A DNA stretch of 64,000 nucleotides from Musa acuminata AAA Group (lineage: Eukaryota > Streptophyta > Magnoliopsida > Zingiberales > Musaceae). A program made the translations under genes and the position numbers. This document shows positions 46,850 to 61,318 of the stretch, in pieces (the stretch's first letter is position 1; every line of letters starts with the position of its first letter). The notes beneath the pieces were generated by a model. The model ran no database searches. It saw only the letters and a program-made list of their open reading frames with translations, and had not been told where the DNA came from. The stretch spans positions 3,115,001 to 3,179,000 of the forward strand of contig NC_088340.1 of the NCBI RefSeq assembly GCF_036884655.1, read 5' to 3'.

Positions 46850-49232
46850 TGGTCAGAAGCATGAGAAGACAACCTCTTCCCCTGATCGTGGTGTTTCAAG
46901 AATCAAAACGTCGTTCCAAACTCAATCGTTTGCTTTAGTTTGAATGTTACATGATCAGTTCAGAATTGCCGTCTCTGATGTTTTGGAGTACTGTGCTGTA
47001 ATAAGAGGATAAATCTATGTCCAGGTTTTGTCTCTATTTCAAGTACTGCGTCTGTTGTCGGCTTGCATGTTTCTGTTGGTCAGCTCATTCAAAATCTCTG
47101 CTTCTGTAATTAAGAAATGGACCCGACAATTGAATCTTGTTGCCTGCACAGTTGTTCTGTGATGACCACATCTAATTATTGCGGCAGAGGGGAGGGGACA
47201 CCGCCTGAAGAGTAGCATGCCCTACAATTGGATCTCCGGTGGAACATTTTAGGAGGACTAACTGCGGTAACATGACTCTGTTCTTCCTCATTTCACATGT
47301 TAATAAAGTTTTATCGTATGTTATGTCATCCATAGCATAGTTTCTGTGCTAGCTAAATTTTTTGTACTGGTTATTTATATCAGGTTACCATTCTGGATAT
47401 GAACATCGCATAGTTTGCTTGCATTACATGGATTTCTACGGAATCCATATTATATATATTGTCGAGACCAGTTTAAGTCTCCATATCACCAATGGTAAGA
47501 TCAGTTTCTACGAAGGATAATGATTTTTTAGGATCATCTATGATCAAAAGGGTTCACCTAAAGTACTGATTTGATACTAGTCCAGAATCTATACATTTGT
47601 GCAAGAGCTGATGTAGCATCAAAACAAAACTGATGTGAAAACGTCAATCTCAAGTGCCTGGTTTGGACATTTCAGTACCATGAAGGAAACTTTACAGCTC
47701 TGATCATGGACAAATTTGGCAGGGTTCATTAAAAAAAAAGACAAGAAAACTCTTTTTTATTTTGTTGTCTTTTTTCTATATAAGTTGCTCCTTTGTATCA
47801 ACTCGATGCATTATTGTCGACATGACAAAAGATCAAATAATTATCTACTAAAATCAAAGGTGCGTGCGTTCACACAACATCACCAAGATGTTCATGGGAA
47901 AAAAATCTATATATAGATTAGATATATACTACCTTTTTAATTAGAGAATATTATATAATGTGGGAGATGGTGTCCACCCACGGCCATATTCCACTACACT
48001 TACCACTGCGGACGTCTCGCACATACCGAGCGTAGTCTTCATCGCATTTCGTATTTTATGTTCTCGTTTTCCTCCTCATCTTTACCTTGAAATTATTATT
48101 ATTATTATTATTATTGTTGAGCTAAACGGACGGTCGGATGGACTGCTCGCATAAAGAAATCAACGTACGGGAACATATCCGCCGTCTGCTTCCTCTATTC
48201 CACCTCACCTCCTGTTGTGGCAAAACCACAAAACCATCACACTCACCCCCTTCTCTCTTTCTCTCTCTCACAGTCGCTCTGTCTCTCCCTCGCCCCCTCC
48301 CCTAGCCGACATAGGCGATCTCCCGGCGTCAGCATCTCCTCCCGCAGCTCCGGCCCGATCGTCACCTCTTCCCCGCCCCGATCGCCGGCGGGGAGGGACC
48401 GATTTGTCTTCTTTCCGCCGGTTCGTCAAGATTTCTGGCGGATCTCCGCGTGGCCACCCGCATCCCGCTTTCCAGCTCTTCCGAGCTCTGGTTTTCCAGC
48501 TGCCGGTGGAATTAGGTCTTCGGACTAGTGAGCATTTCTTGATTTCGTGGTTCTCTTGGTTCTTGGTATTCGTTGTTTGCGATGAGAAGCGAAGATTTCG
48601 TTTGAGCAGAGATCTTCTCTTGCTTCGTCTTTTGGACAAAGTTAGGAACAAGAAATTACTTTTCCCCCAACTATATTAACATCCTTCTCATGAAATATGC
48701 GAATTTAAGATGCCTCTGATGGTCGAAGACATTAAGTATGTTGGCAAAGACTTAATAAAAAATTTTCAGTTGTGAGACTCCACCATGCCTTGAAGAAGTG
48801 ATTCCGACTGCACGCATGTCGAGATCTTTGAATGCCATCAAACTACTGGAGTGTCGGCAGTGTGTCTATTAATCACTGGTCTTTCAGTTTAGACCCTTAA
48901 CTTAGGTTTGATTCACCAAGTTTGAATACTAATGGAGGGGGGTTGTTATCTATTATGATGATTACGTTATGCAAGTTGTGCATGTAAGTTTCATGACTTT
49001 TGTATGCCATATTTGTAAATTTCATTCATGCATTTCATTTGTTACTCATATTGTTCCCTAAGATATGAGCCGTTTTTGAAATGATCAGAACCAATATTTT
49101 TTATGAAGCATTATCATTGGAGGCAAACTTAAAAGGGTGTACTGGATTGTGGATATGTAAATTAGTCCTACAATAGAGTTGATGAAAAGTTAAAACGAAA
49201 TAGTGAGTGTGTAAATTAGTTATTGTTGATGT

Positions 49233-49275
<43 letters not shown>

Positions 49276-49290
49276 TCAGTGAGTCTTTAT
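46850..49290. other. Intergenic stretch; possible FEI leader exon near 48.2-48.7 kb
   Basis: The COX6B 3' UTR and AT-rich sequence, with (ATT)n at about 48092-48116 and (AT)n at 49236-49273. The segment 48210-48530 is markedly GC- and CT-rich, like a plant promoter and 5' leader, but no protein there is convincing. It could be a non-coding first exon of the receptor kinase starting at 50491, which would need a long leader intron. Confidence 0.35.
49236..49273. repeat. (AT)n microsatellite
   Basis: About 19 AT dinucleotides, immediately upstream of the LINE remnant. Confidence 0.9.
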
Positions 49291-49309
49291 TTTTCAACTG
49301 TTGGTTTAC

Positions 49310-49790
49310 ACAAAGATTCAATTTTATGTATGTATCCTTTTATTATTGGTAATGGACATATCACTAGCATATGTAGGATTAACTTCCATGGCATTTGTTG
49401 TTTGCCGATGATATTATTGTACCCGATGAGTCTAATTGGAATTAGCTTTGAACATGAGTAACAAAGATAAAAATTTGATATTTTTAAACTAAGTATAACT
49501 AAGACCTATATGAAACCCAATTTCAGTAATGCCACTAGAAAAATTGAGGGTTTTGTAATGATGGGTGGACAAAACATTCCTGCAAGTGAAAGTTTTAGGT
49601 ATCTTGTATATATTAATAAATAGGAAGGAGAGCCTGGTGAAAACATTATTCACAGAGTAAAAGTGGGTGGTAAAAATCAAAGATATCGGGTGTTTTGTGT
49701 GATTATAATATGCTTCTTCGTTAAAAAGTAAAATTTTGTAAGAAAGTTGTAAAGCTAACTATGCTTTATGGATTATGATGTTTATTGGAT
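49310..49790 (+). pseudogene. Decayed RTE-type LINE reverse transcriptase fragment
   Basis: Frame-shifted and stop-containing text still shows the plant RTE reverse transcriptase tail. HLLFADDIIVPDES carries the catalytic FADD box (49401-49412). TYMKPNFSNATRKIEGFVMM, the conserved IPASESFRYL and a final LCFMD (for MLYG) follow in order. The order matches the end of the polymerase and the thumb region of these elements. The copy is inactive, and no element ends were identified. Confidence 0.75.
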
Positions 49791-50490
49791 CATGGACCCA
49801 AGTGTTGTTAAATGGTCTGTAAAATCTTATTATCTTTGATCTGATTCTGTGATTTCAATGCTAAGGACCTCATATTGATCCTTAATTTGGGTAGAATCAT
49901 GATCCTGACAATGTTCTTACTTCTTAGAGGAGGTAGATGCTGTTTTGCTGCTTGGGTTACCCGTTGGTAACCAATCATTGCACTTGATGTCACCCTTCAA
50001 TAAAAGAAATTTTTGAACAAATTAGTTTATTAGAGATCCACCAAGGCATCATCATAAGTGAGAAATTCACAAACCATGCGTTGGCCTAGTGGCTTACTCC
50101 CTTCATCCAAAAGGTTCTTGGCTCAAATATATGTTGAAACTGTGTCCAAGTGTCTTTGATCCACGTAATTCTATTTGTGGGGAATAATATTTTCATTATT
50201 CTCAAAGAAGGTGTCTGAGGAATTTGATTTGTTTCTGTTTTTCCATTCAATAACCAAAATATATTATAGTGTTTGTTTGCTTGCTCATTAGTCATTTGCT
50301 GACAATGCTATTTATGCAAAACTTATATGTTTTTCTCTTACCTGTTTAGATTTCTTTTATTCTTTCATCTTATTGATGGAAATTTGAACTTTCAATGAAA
50401 ATTAGGTTCTTGATGGAGCAGATGTGGACCATATAATTGTTTAACGTAGTCCCATTATGCTTGACGAGCACTTCAATGAGACAATTTTTG
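49791..50490. other. AT-rich region before the FEI-like kinase
   Basis: No gene is seen. It contains the immediate upstream region of the first coding exon at 50491 and probably the last part of a leader exon. Confidence 0.35.
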
Positions 50491-53400
50491 ATGAAATGTC
50501 AGAGGCTACTCTTTGTTGTGATAGTGCCACTTTTAATGAGTTTAACCAACGCAATGAGTCCAGATGGTATGAGATGATTCTTTAGACTACTAAGTTTTGC
50601 TCTATTATTTTATGTATAACTTTTAGGCTGAATTATTTTACAGGTGAGGTGTTGCTTAGCATTAAGACAGCAATTGTTGGTTCAGATGGTGTTTTCCTCA
50701 ATTGGAGACAAGAAGATCCTGATCCTTGTAGTTGGAGAGGTGTAACATGTGACAGTAGTACTAAGAGAATTATTCATCTGTAAGTATATGTTGGTAGGCT
50801 CAGCCGATCTCCCAATGGCTTCCAATCTGATCCTGTGAATACCAACCATTTTCCTTTTGGTTTTGGCAGACTTTCGGCAAATCCCTGTGTCCTAGCTAGG
50901 TTTTTTTTTTTTTTTTTTTTCGCTCAAGTTAATTTCCCAACTTAATGGATTCTGGTCAATCCTGATGATTTCAGTTGATTTCCAGTCATTTAAAAAAAAC
51001 AAAAAGTTTATTCCATAAATGGTTTTGATGGGTACAAATTTATCCTGTTCCAAAATCCTACAAGTGACCCTGAACCCAACCTTATCCTGTGAACCTTAGC
51101 AGTTGTATTTAGTGCCTGTTACTCTGCATCTAAAACCACTATTGCTCAATAGATACTTCTTATCAACCAGCTACTGGTACCTTACTTCAAAGGGGAGCTT
51201 GAACTCTTTGTTGTAGTGTATGTGGGTCAAGATTGTCACTATGCTCTTAAAATATGTAAACTTCACATGCTCAAGTAATCATGATTAGACATCAGATATT
51301 TCTATATTTTTTTTCACCTCAAAAGGGGTAGTATTTGTCTTGCCATATTTGAATCTCATTTATAGCATGTGAGAGTCATGATGGTAAGGCATCATCTTGC
51401 TGCTTCTTGTATTTGGTGTCCAGTATGTTGTATATGGAGTTCACAAAATTCATCAATTGGATAATTTTTGGTCATTAAATCCTTTCTTTTTAGTTTAATG
51501 GTCTTGGGATTGTTGTTATGCATAACTAGTTTAGTGTGTTATTTGTTTCAGGAGGCTTGCCTACCACAAGTTGATTGGTTCCATATCACCAGAAATAGGA
51601 AAGCTAAATTACTTAAAGCTGCTGTCAGTATCATCCAAAGAGAGTCTATTAGTTTCCTCAGTTTCTGTTAAATAGTCATTATTTACTGCTACCTTAACCC
51701 TTCTCTTGTAGAGCTCTGCATGGCAACAGCTTATACGGTGTCATCCCTCCAGAACTAGGAAATTGCGCAGAGCTACAATATTTGTAAGTTCTTATTTGCT
51801 TACTGGATGTACTATTAACTTATACGCATAAACTGCTACTAACTTGTTACTATCAATTATTGTAATTATCATATTATTAATGCATACTTTTTTTCCTTTG
51901 AGAAAAAAAGCCAACTGTTGTTTTCAATGTTAAGATGTGTTGAGATTGGTATTATTGCACTAGCAATCCTGTATGATCCAGCAATTGTCCAAAAGTATTA
52001 GTAATGTCATTTGATGGACCAAAAAGGAGTTCAAACATATGGATTTCTAGGTGAATAGTCTGTTATGCGATTGTCATTTTAGAATTTTGTCCAGGGTTTC
52101 ATTCATGCATAATCTATATCGGGTAGACCGTGTTGTTGTGATTACTACTCTACATTCAACTTGAAGCACTTAGCTAGAGTGTTAAAGAGAACAGAAAGCT
52201 AAGATTTTTCATGAGCAACTTTGAGAGTTGGTCGAGTTATTCTGGCTTGTAGTGCTTTCTCTTGAAGTTGCTACATGAATTCTTTCTACTAGGATAGAAC
52301 ACACATATGAGGATTCATTTTGCAAGGAATCTGTATATCATTGCCATCCATGCCATTTCTTCAGTTTATTGGTTTTGATATGTGCCATTTTTCTCGCTTG
52401 TCATCCCTTAAACCATCAGCCTAAGTCAAACTGCAATTTGATGATGCTCGTCACTTCATCTGTCAATTTGTCATTGACCCAATTGTCCTGGTTCAGAGAA
52501 ATGTACTTTGTTTCTCGAGTTTTGTGGCAAATGTACTGCCATTCCTTTTCATATCACATATACTTTTGGAAAGTTCATCATTACTCAAGGATAGATTTCA
52601 TCTGTTTGATTTCACTTTTTAACACTCAAAACTTTCCTCTCAAAAGGGATCTTTTGAATGGTCTTCTTAATATTGTCATCAGCAGGCATTTCCCATGTTT
52701 ATGAAATTTACTATAGAATTTGCCTCCAAGTTGAGTTGGCTTCATGAAAGATTTGCAAGAATCATATGATGGGCTGTCAAACTGACAGCACCCATCCAAA
52801 AACTCATGATTTTTCTAAAGAAACAATCACATGAGATCAAGATACTGAAGTCCATGTCCTGGTCACTAATTAATGGAAAGAGGAAGTGCACAATTTTTCA
52901 AGAGTTAGAACTCCCCTTCTAACAGAGAGGAAACTGGGAGTGCCTCTAGAAATGTTCCCTGCTGGGGTGCAGAGACATTGAGATGATTGATAAATAGATT
53001 GAGATTTTGATTACTGAAATTGCTATTCAATTCTAAATTTCTAATCATAGCTTTTGACCTGCTTAAAATGTGGATCTTTGCCATTCATGTCACCATCTCA
53101 CGACAGAGAATAGCCAAGGTTCAAGCCAAAAAGTGCTTAAATAAATTAAATCATCTCCTGAAGTTAAGCTCTATTAGCTACCTTTTAAAGATTCTACATA
53201 GACTCTTTCTGATGTAGCAACCAATGTGTTTAACAGAGTTTATGACCTTTCCAGTTGTAGGATTGGGTTGACCGACCAGCCCTTAGATCAGATTCATGAA
53301 CTATTTTATGTTTTAGTTTTTCCTACAGTTGTACTCATTTATCTTATGGTAAAAATATATTACAACTTGGGAACCTCATAGTATCAACTCTTTGCAGATC

Positions 53401-56400
53401 TTTGCAGGGAAATTATTTGAGTGGAACTATTCCACCAGAGCTTGGTAATCTTTTGGAGTTGCAGATTTTGTAAGTCTGTATTCTTGTTGTTCCACTTGTA
53501 TTTTAACGGTTATCTACAACTTTTTAACTGTCTGATAGCTAAATATCTTATTTGACTATGATTAACAAACCTCAAGCTATTTCTTCTGGTTTATGCGCCA
53601 TCCATGTTTATAGAAGGTAAGATAGGTTATTGTGTTTTGGGAGCAGTATTACTGGCATGGTTAAATATCATGGTGCTGTACCACACCAATGCAGGTGCCA
53701 GTCGATTACTGATGTTATGTGCCAACATTTATGTTGGGAACATACTCTGTTATGACCTTAAGCTGATTTATGTTTCTCTTGTTGATGTAATATGTTTTGG
53801 CTATGAAATACTTTTCTGTCATCTTCTTGGATGTCAAGAAATTCAGTATTTCTTTGTTGTACTTTACATTTATTTCTGCTTACTCTGTTAGGGATATCTC
53901 TAGCAACACTCTGAGCGGAACCATTCCTCAATCTCTTGGTAACCTCACAAAATTAACATTATTGTAAGTGATTTTCTATGTTCATATATGTTTAGAATGA
54001 ATTTATTAGTCATCAAAACTGATTTCTGATATCTTTTTGAAGCAATGTATCAATGAACTTTTTGACTGGAAGAATATCATCTGAAGGTGCACTCTTCAAA
54101 TTTAATGAGGCTTCGTAAGTAGTACATGCTCACTTTTGATGATAGCTAGTCAGGAGTATGAACCTTTAAAAAATTCCTTTTCCACTCTACTGAAGCTTCT
54201 CCATCTAATTATTTTGTTGTTTATACTGATTCATTTTAACACGAAAGGTGAATCTAAAGGTTATGTTTATTAACATACTTTGCATTCATGGATTTAAATG
54301 TTGTGATGTGCCAATTAACTAACAGTACCAAGCCATTCGAGCTGCTTACATGCAAATACGAATATATTACTTTCTTTTATTATTTTACTGCAAAATACTT
54401 CAACATATTTGCATACCACACGAATCTGAGAGAACCAACTGCAGGTTTGGTGCTTTAGATTTTATTTCTTGTACTCATTTATAAATTAGCAAGGGCTAGG
54501 CTGATCATGAATAAAATAATTAAAAAAAAGCTGGTTACTCATGCAAATCGTACTTAATCGGTCTCGTATGAATGACATTCAGCTTTATTGGAAACCGTGG
54601 ATTGTGTGGAAAGCAAATTGGTGTTGTCTGCAAGGATGAGATTCCATCACCCTCAGGAGGTTCTCAACTATTCTATCCAGGTAGTATGCACTCTCCTTCA
54701 GATACACATTGTCTCACAGTATCTGTCACCATTTTCATTAAGAGAAGTCAATTTCTGTTGTCTTCATAACTATGCAAGCAAAACTATCTTAAGCTTTTAT
54801 TTTCTTGATATTTTGAAAGAAAGGCAATTAGCTTTTTTAAGTTTGTATTTGTCCATATGTGTTTGTTTAGAGAATTATGTTCCTGGGATCATATGATCTC
54901 CATATCATCCTGGGGTCTGAATCAGGTAGAATCACAACGCATAGGCCTAAACTTTCATGTTATAAAAACAGATAGGTATTCTACCTAAATGAGATGAGTC
55001 AATTTGGATTAGTGGCATGGGATTGGTAAAGGAAGATCTCAGAAAACCTTTCTATTTGAGGAAATGATTCTATGAAAAAATTATCTGAAACAGTAGATAG
55101 AGATTGTTGGCTCTTAGTTTGACAAATGATATTGCCATCAATAGAGCTCTGTGTCAGGAAAAAAAATCATATAATCAGCCTCATAGCTGGGGCCTTGGCT
55201 TCTTGTTGCTTTTGGATTTAGTTGAAAATGTGCAGCTTGAAATTGTTATTTAGAAGTGGTTAACAACCAAATGAGTTTTTATGTTTCTTTAATTCGTCAT
55301 CAGGGAAAGTGAAATGTTGTTGCTAATATGTATATCAACTCTGTCTTCACTGTTGGCATGCCAGTGACTGTTGGACGATTGAAATATGTAGTGGAGTCCT
55401 GAATAAGCAGATTCATACAAGACATTTATGATTTCTTTACATTTTAATTACCATAGTTATGCATGTATAATGTATTACCAATGATTGTGTCCATGTCTGT
55501 GAAACAATACTTGCTTTTAAGAAAAGGAGATTTAGAATTTGAAATGCATACAAAGGTAATATTTGTGTGGATCGACCACTTGAGAATGTGTTTGTAACTT
55601 TTTATAAAACTATTATTTTATGGAGTCCTCTATACAAATAATAATTAGGAGACAGCATCATATTTGTTTTAGTATAACTTGCCATTCATCTACCACTTAA
55701 GTTGCATATGCTTACACTTTTTTGAAACCTCCAGATATATTACATTTTCTAGGAATTTAAAAGGATCTGAGTACTATGAGCATATCCAATTTAAGCTCAT
55801 CTGCTATTTCTAATATGATCTGGATCCTAACAACAGTCACTTTAGGTTTCTGCAATAAGATGTGCATCTTTAAATAGATTTAGAACTTGTATTTACTTTT
55901 CTGAATTTTTATTAACTTGGGGAATATACATCTAAATGAGGACCTTATTGACATATTTTGACTATTATAAAATTTCTGACCATGGCATGTTGTTGTAAAA
56001 TAATATTACTCTTCGGGGCTTCACAATGTTGGCTTATGCAAGCACTTCCAGGATGACTTATATTTGACTTTAGAGAATGTTGGAAGTCTAAAAACTAAGT
56101 AATTACGATTAACATCCTTTGTTTCCTTTAACATTATTCTCACTGTTTGTTTATGAGATTGTAATGTACCTGCACAGATAACCTAAAGCACCCGTCAAAG
56201 AATTCTGCTAAGCTTGTTACAAGTGCTGTAGCAACAGTAGGAGCTTTGTTGTTGGTGGCACTAATGTGTTTCTGGGGTTGCTTCCTTTATAAGAAGTTTG
56301 GTAAAGGTGACATCAGTGGTCCTGCGATGGATGTTAGTGGAGGTACCAATACTTGTTGAGTTGTTGTTACAAGCATATTGACATATTCATTTTGTTATTC

Positions 56401-59400
56401 TGGAGATAAGTATTGGAGAGTTTTCTGACACAGTATCCTATTTCAGGTGCATCCATAGTAATTTTTCACGGGGACTTGCCCTACTCATCAAAAGATATTC
56501 TTAGGAAACTAGAGACCTTAAATGAGGAAAACATCATCGGTTCTGGGGGCTTTGGAACTGTATACAAGCTTGCCATGGATGATGGAAATGTTTTCGCATT
56601 GAAAAGAATAATGAAGACAAATGAAGTCCTGGATCGGTTCTTTGACAGAGAACTTGAAATTTTGGGGAGCATTAAACATCGGTATTTGGTTAATCTTCGA
56701 GGATATTGCAATTCACCTTCCTCTAAGTTGTTAATCTATGATTTCTTACCTGGTGGAAGCTTGGATGAAGTATTACATGGTTAGTTCTGCACTCGCTGTC
56801 AATTTGAACTTGGTTTCTTTTAGTGTTATTCTGCTCCACATGTTTGTTATGATTATTAATTCCTTTTTCTAGTATAATTTGGCATTGAAAACTTAGTAGA
56901 ATTTCATTGAGCAGGCCACTCCTTTGCTTCTTGTATTGAGCACTTAGTTTTTATTTTCATTTTTTAACTATTGTCTTTGTTTACAGCTTGAAATGGTTTG
57001 TGAATTCAAACTTATAAATACTAGTCATATTACTCATACTGAAATCTTATCAGAGTAGTATGTATAGTTCTTCACCGGTGCAGTATGCCTCACTATAAAA
57101 GAAAGGAAACTAAATGTTCAATATATGGGCATCATTCATATGATAGGCACACCAGTACACCAATACCATGTGAATCATTTAAAGGCACAACGGAATACAA
57201 TTAAAATTTTTTTAAGCGATACCAGGTGGTATAAGTCAGTATACCCATATATTCTTGGACTACCAGTTTGATCACTTGCTGAAACTAGTGTGTGTGACCA
57301 AGATTAAAATCCTTGATCAATTTTTTTGTGGATTTTATTTGTTTCTGTCAGTATGTAGTTTATACACTCAATTTCATCATTTTCATCTACCAGTTAAACC
57401 TGGTTTGCACCTTGGTAAGAACATCTGTGGATTTTATTTGCTTCTGCAAGTCTGTAGTTAAACACTCAGTTTCATCCCTTTTTATCGGCTTAGTACATTC
57501 TTTTGAGTTAGACTCACGTTAATAGTATGCCCCTATGTTTTCAATGAATTCAGTATTACTTGCAGGTTCATATTATTAGGCGTCCTATCTATGTGATGAG
57601 GTGGTCCTGGTCATTTATACAAGTCATATTGACATAACAATTTGATATTTATAATTGTAATTGAACAGAAAGAGCAGAACAATTGGACTGGGATGCACGC
57701 CTTAATATCATCCTGGGCGCTGCAAAAGGACTTGCGTACTTGCATCATGATTGTTCACCTCGAATAATACATCGTGACATCAAGTCCAGCAACATATTAC
57801 TTGATGGGAATCTTGAAGCTCGTGTATCTGATTTTGGACTTGCAAAATTGTTGGAGGATGAAGAGTCACATATAACCACAATAGTTGCTGGAACCTTTGG
57901 TTATCTTGCTCCAGGTACATCACACAATACACATTAGATAAATCTGTTTTCTTGTTGATGAATTTTATGCTCTCGTATCAAATTCTATAAAGCTTCTAGG
58001 ATTTCAATTTGCTTGAACAAGCACAGATCTTTACTTGGTAGTGTAACTGTAAACCATACTGGACGTTGGTCATGGTTATCTACGACTTAATGATGCGTCT
58101 ATATATTTCTTCATCTGTGACTTAATGATGCATCAATATTTCTTCATTTTCTTTTAAATATGGATACATTACTCTGGTGGCAATATATTTCAAGATGGAA
58201 CTATACATTTTTTTGTTATTTAAAAAGTTGTTAAACTATTCTTGGGGATTTAATTCTTTTTCTACTCCAATAGGTGGCTTATTCGAATGACTAATTGCTT
58301 AGGTGGCAAGCACCAGTAATTGAACAGTTGGTGTTTGTTTCTTGCAACAAGCCAGTCATCTTTACCTAACTGAGTATTTACGAATGTGATTATGGGGAAA
58401 CTTAATAGCTAATACCACAGTTATTTCTTCATGCTATCCAGCATTCTGCTTCTCTTTCCATAAGTATTTTCATCATACTTGGCTAATAACTGCAGTTGTT
58501 ATTTAGTTTTTTTAATAAAACACCACAACTCAGTACCATATTCGTCTGACTTTAATTGCAATTTATACCTGGCATGTCTTTGTCATAGCTTAAGTTAGTT
58601 TCACCAATTTTCTGGTTGTGTATTGGCATCGAAGCATTGCTTGCTGCTCTTCTATTTTCTCAAACAATTTGACCATCTGAACACTTTTTTTACTTCTTCG
58701 AAGAATTGAACTATTACTGTTCTGTTTGTAGAGTACATGCAGAGTGGTAGGGCTACAGAAAAAACTGATGTGTACAGTTTTGGTGTCTTGGTGCTTGAAG
58801 TATTGAGTGGAAAACGGCCAACTGATTCATCATTCATTGAGAAAGGTTTGAATATAGTTGGATGGGTAAGTTTTTATCATCTGCCTTAATTATTTTCTTT
58901 ATCTGACATGATCCATATGTACTGATCTGTGAAATTATTGTTTGGTTTGCTTTGAAGAAATTTGTTTTTTCTTAATTGTTTATCGTCTTTGATTTTAAAT
59001 TAGATATATAGTTATCTACTATCATATGCCATTTGTATTAAGCTTCAATTAAATATTAATGAAATTCAAATGGGCTTCATAATTAAAGGTTATTGCTATC
59101 TTACATCCATGAAGTATGTTGCTAAAGCTATCTTACATCCATGGTGCAGTGGAACTCAAATCTAATATGGTTGTAGTATAGATTAGGGTGGTTACTTTCC
59201 TAGTTAGAGTTGTATACTGAGAGTTAGTCTTTTAAAATGGAGATATTATGGGGATGGGAGACCATCTATTTCAGTTTCTGTTTTTCTTAAGAAAAAGGCC
59301 TGTACTTATGGTTGAAAATGAGATAAGGGAAAGTCCACTTCTATGACTAACTCTAGTTATTGTGTTGCTGACTGGTGCATTTGATCTATCAAAGTCTGGT

Positions 59401-61318
59401 ATCTACTAATTTCTTCTGACTTTATATTTGCATTAAAATTTCTCTTAAGAACCATCAAGATATAGGCATGGTCTTAATGGAGGATCTAAAATTTACTACA
59501 TGTAGAAGATCAAGAGGAGTCTAAATGGATCAAATCAGGCTTAAGGATCTTGCACAATGCAGTTTGTCAGAATCCTCTATGTCTTATTTTGACTGGGTGA
59601 CTGTATGCATCCATTATCATACTGTTCATATTAACCTTTGCTTAACCTTATTCGGGCAGATATTTCATTGGACCTGTTGTGGATCCACTATGGCACCTTG
59701 TCAATTTTTGCATCACTTGCTTATAACAAGACTTGATTCCGGGTACTTAATCTTCTAATTACTATGCTGTTGATGGAAGATTATTAAATTTCTTTGGATA
59801 TGGAATAACCGAGCCTTTATACCAACTATTTGGTGTTGGTTATATAATGACATATGGAGTCTGAAAATAAAATTCTTTGATGATTCTTGGTTTGTCAGAT
59901 TAGCATGTCTATGCTGGGTTTTGCATGGAGCTCGTTCTCTGTTTGCTGGGGCTTTCCTGAGCTGGAAGTTATCTTTAGATTGGAGTTTTTCTCTTTGCTC
60001 TATCAGTTGTCTGAGTTCAAGTGAACAGGGTGATTTTTTTTGTGCTCAGCTTTAGGAGGATCAAACACCCATGTTCAGACTTGGGCTCTGAGATCAGTCT
60101 GCTTTGGTTTCAGAGAAGGGGGAGTCGGGGATGTGCAGATTGAGGAGAGATCTAGAGTCGCAGCCTAGTGGGATCGGGTAGTTAAGTTATATTTAATGGA
60201 TTCATAGTTGCCCATTATTCTTCTCCAAATGCAATTTCCCAGATCATGGTGCTACAATGCTACTTTGTTAGTGAGAGATGTAATGGGGGCATATTGCAAG
60301 TACTCCATTTTTATTTCCTTTTTTGTCCATCCTGGCATATGGTCAGGGTTGTTGAGTTCACGGGGAAATGGTGATGATGCTGGAATCTGAATGAAGAGAG
60401 GGATCCTACTGCAGAAACAAACCATACTCTTTCATCTATTTGGGGTAAAAAACACTAGTGTTTATATCTATTGGATCTGAGGGTTGGATCTCCAACATTC
60501 TATGAAATTACACAGCTGAGATTAGCTGATACATAAGTTGATCGAATAACTCAGTCTTAATGAGCTGAGCCTGAGCTAATTGGGTTTTGTTTGGGCTTTT
60601 GGCTCGTTAAGCTGCTCAGGAGCGTTGAACTGTTAGTGTGTGTTTTATTTGCTTTGAAGACGAGCTATGCTCGAGCTGCTCGAGCCTGGGGGCTGAGCTT
60701 AAGTTGTTCATGAGCAACAAGTCCTAATCACATCTCTTGCTGAGGGCTAGTTGTAATATATGCAGTAACCTATTCAGGTATACTCTAGGGGTTTGTTCTT
60801 GCTTATTCCTGGATCAAGTAATGGCATGATGATTTCCTACACGATCTTTTGTAGCCAATTTTAAGCCTGTAAACATTATTTAAGAGCATGCCAATTGTGG
60901 AGGCTTTCTCATTGACCTTTTTTTGTATAACCACAATCACAAATTCCAGGTAGGAATGGGTCTTTCTAACTTCTCATGCGCAAGCTTTACATTTGGAAAA
61001 TATGCACTGGGGAAATTACATATCAAACTGATTTTATAAGTGAACGAACCTATATTTGGTAAGAAATGACTTGTACATCATTCTCATTTTCTGTTTCAGC
61101 TGAATTTTTTGATTGTGGAGAATCGCCAAAGAGAAATTATAGACCCTTTGTGTGAGGGAGTGCAGAGGGAAAGCCTAGATGCTTTGCTTTCAGTTGCCAT
61201 TCAATGTGTGTCATCTTCTCCGGAGGACAGGCCGACAATGCACAGAGTGGTGCAAATGCTGGAATCTGAGGTGATGACACCATGCCCTAGCGATTTCTAC
61301 GACTCAAACTCGGATTGA
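50491..61318 (+). CDS. FEI1: LRR receptor-like kinase, FEI type (LRR-XIII)
   Basis: Thirteen exons join in frame to 588 residues; Arabidopsis FEI proteins have about 590. They are 50491-50566, 50644-50779, 51552-51623, 51712-51783, 53398-53469, 53892-53963, 54043-54114, 54583-54680, 56178-56342, 56447-56779, 57669-57914, 58732-58865 and 61100-61318. The first coding exon is short ([20 protein letters not shown], then AMSPDG) and supplies the signal peptide. Next come the LRR cap with [12 protein letters not shown] and four to five LRRs, each on its own 72-nt exon. A membrane helix lies at about 237-258. The kinase domain has GSGGFG (310-315), Lys331, HRDIK (Asp426) and DFG, so it should be active. 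[19 protein letters not shown] and [11 protein letters not shown] are FEI hallmarks. FEI1/FEI2 in Arabidopsis act in cell-wall synthesis with the SOS5 pathway and ACC synthase. The CDS is AT-rich, unlike the other receptor kinase here. Confidence 0.94.

Noticed and set aside
60500..60720. CTCGAGC/GCTCGAGC-rich stretch in the last FEI intron as a mobile element
   Set aside because: It has the look of common plant repeat debris, but no ends, coding remnant or family signature could be identified.
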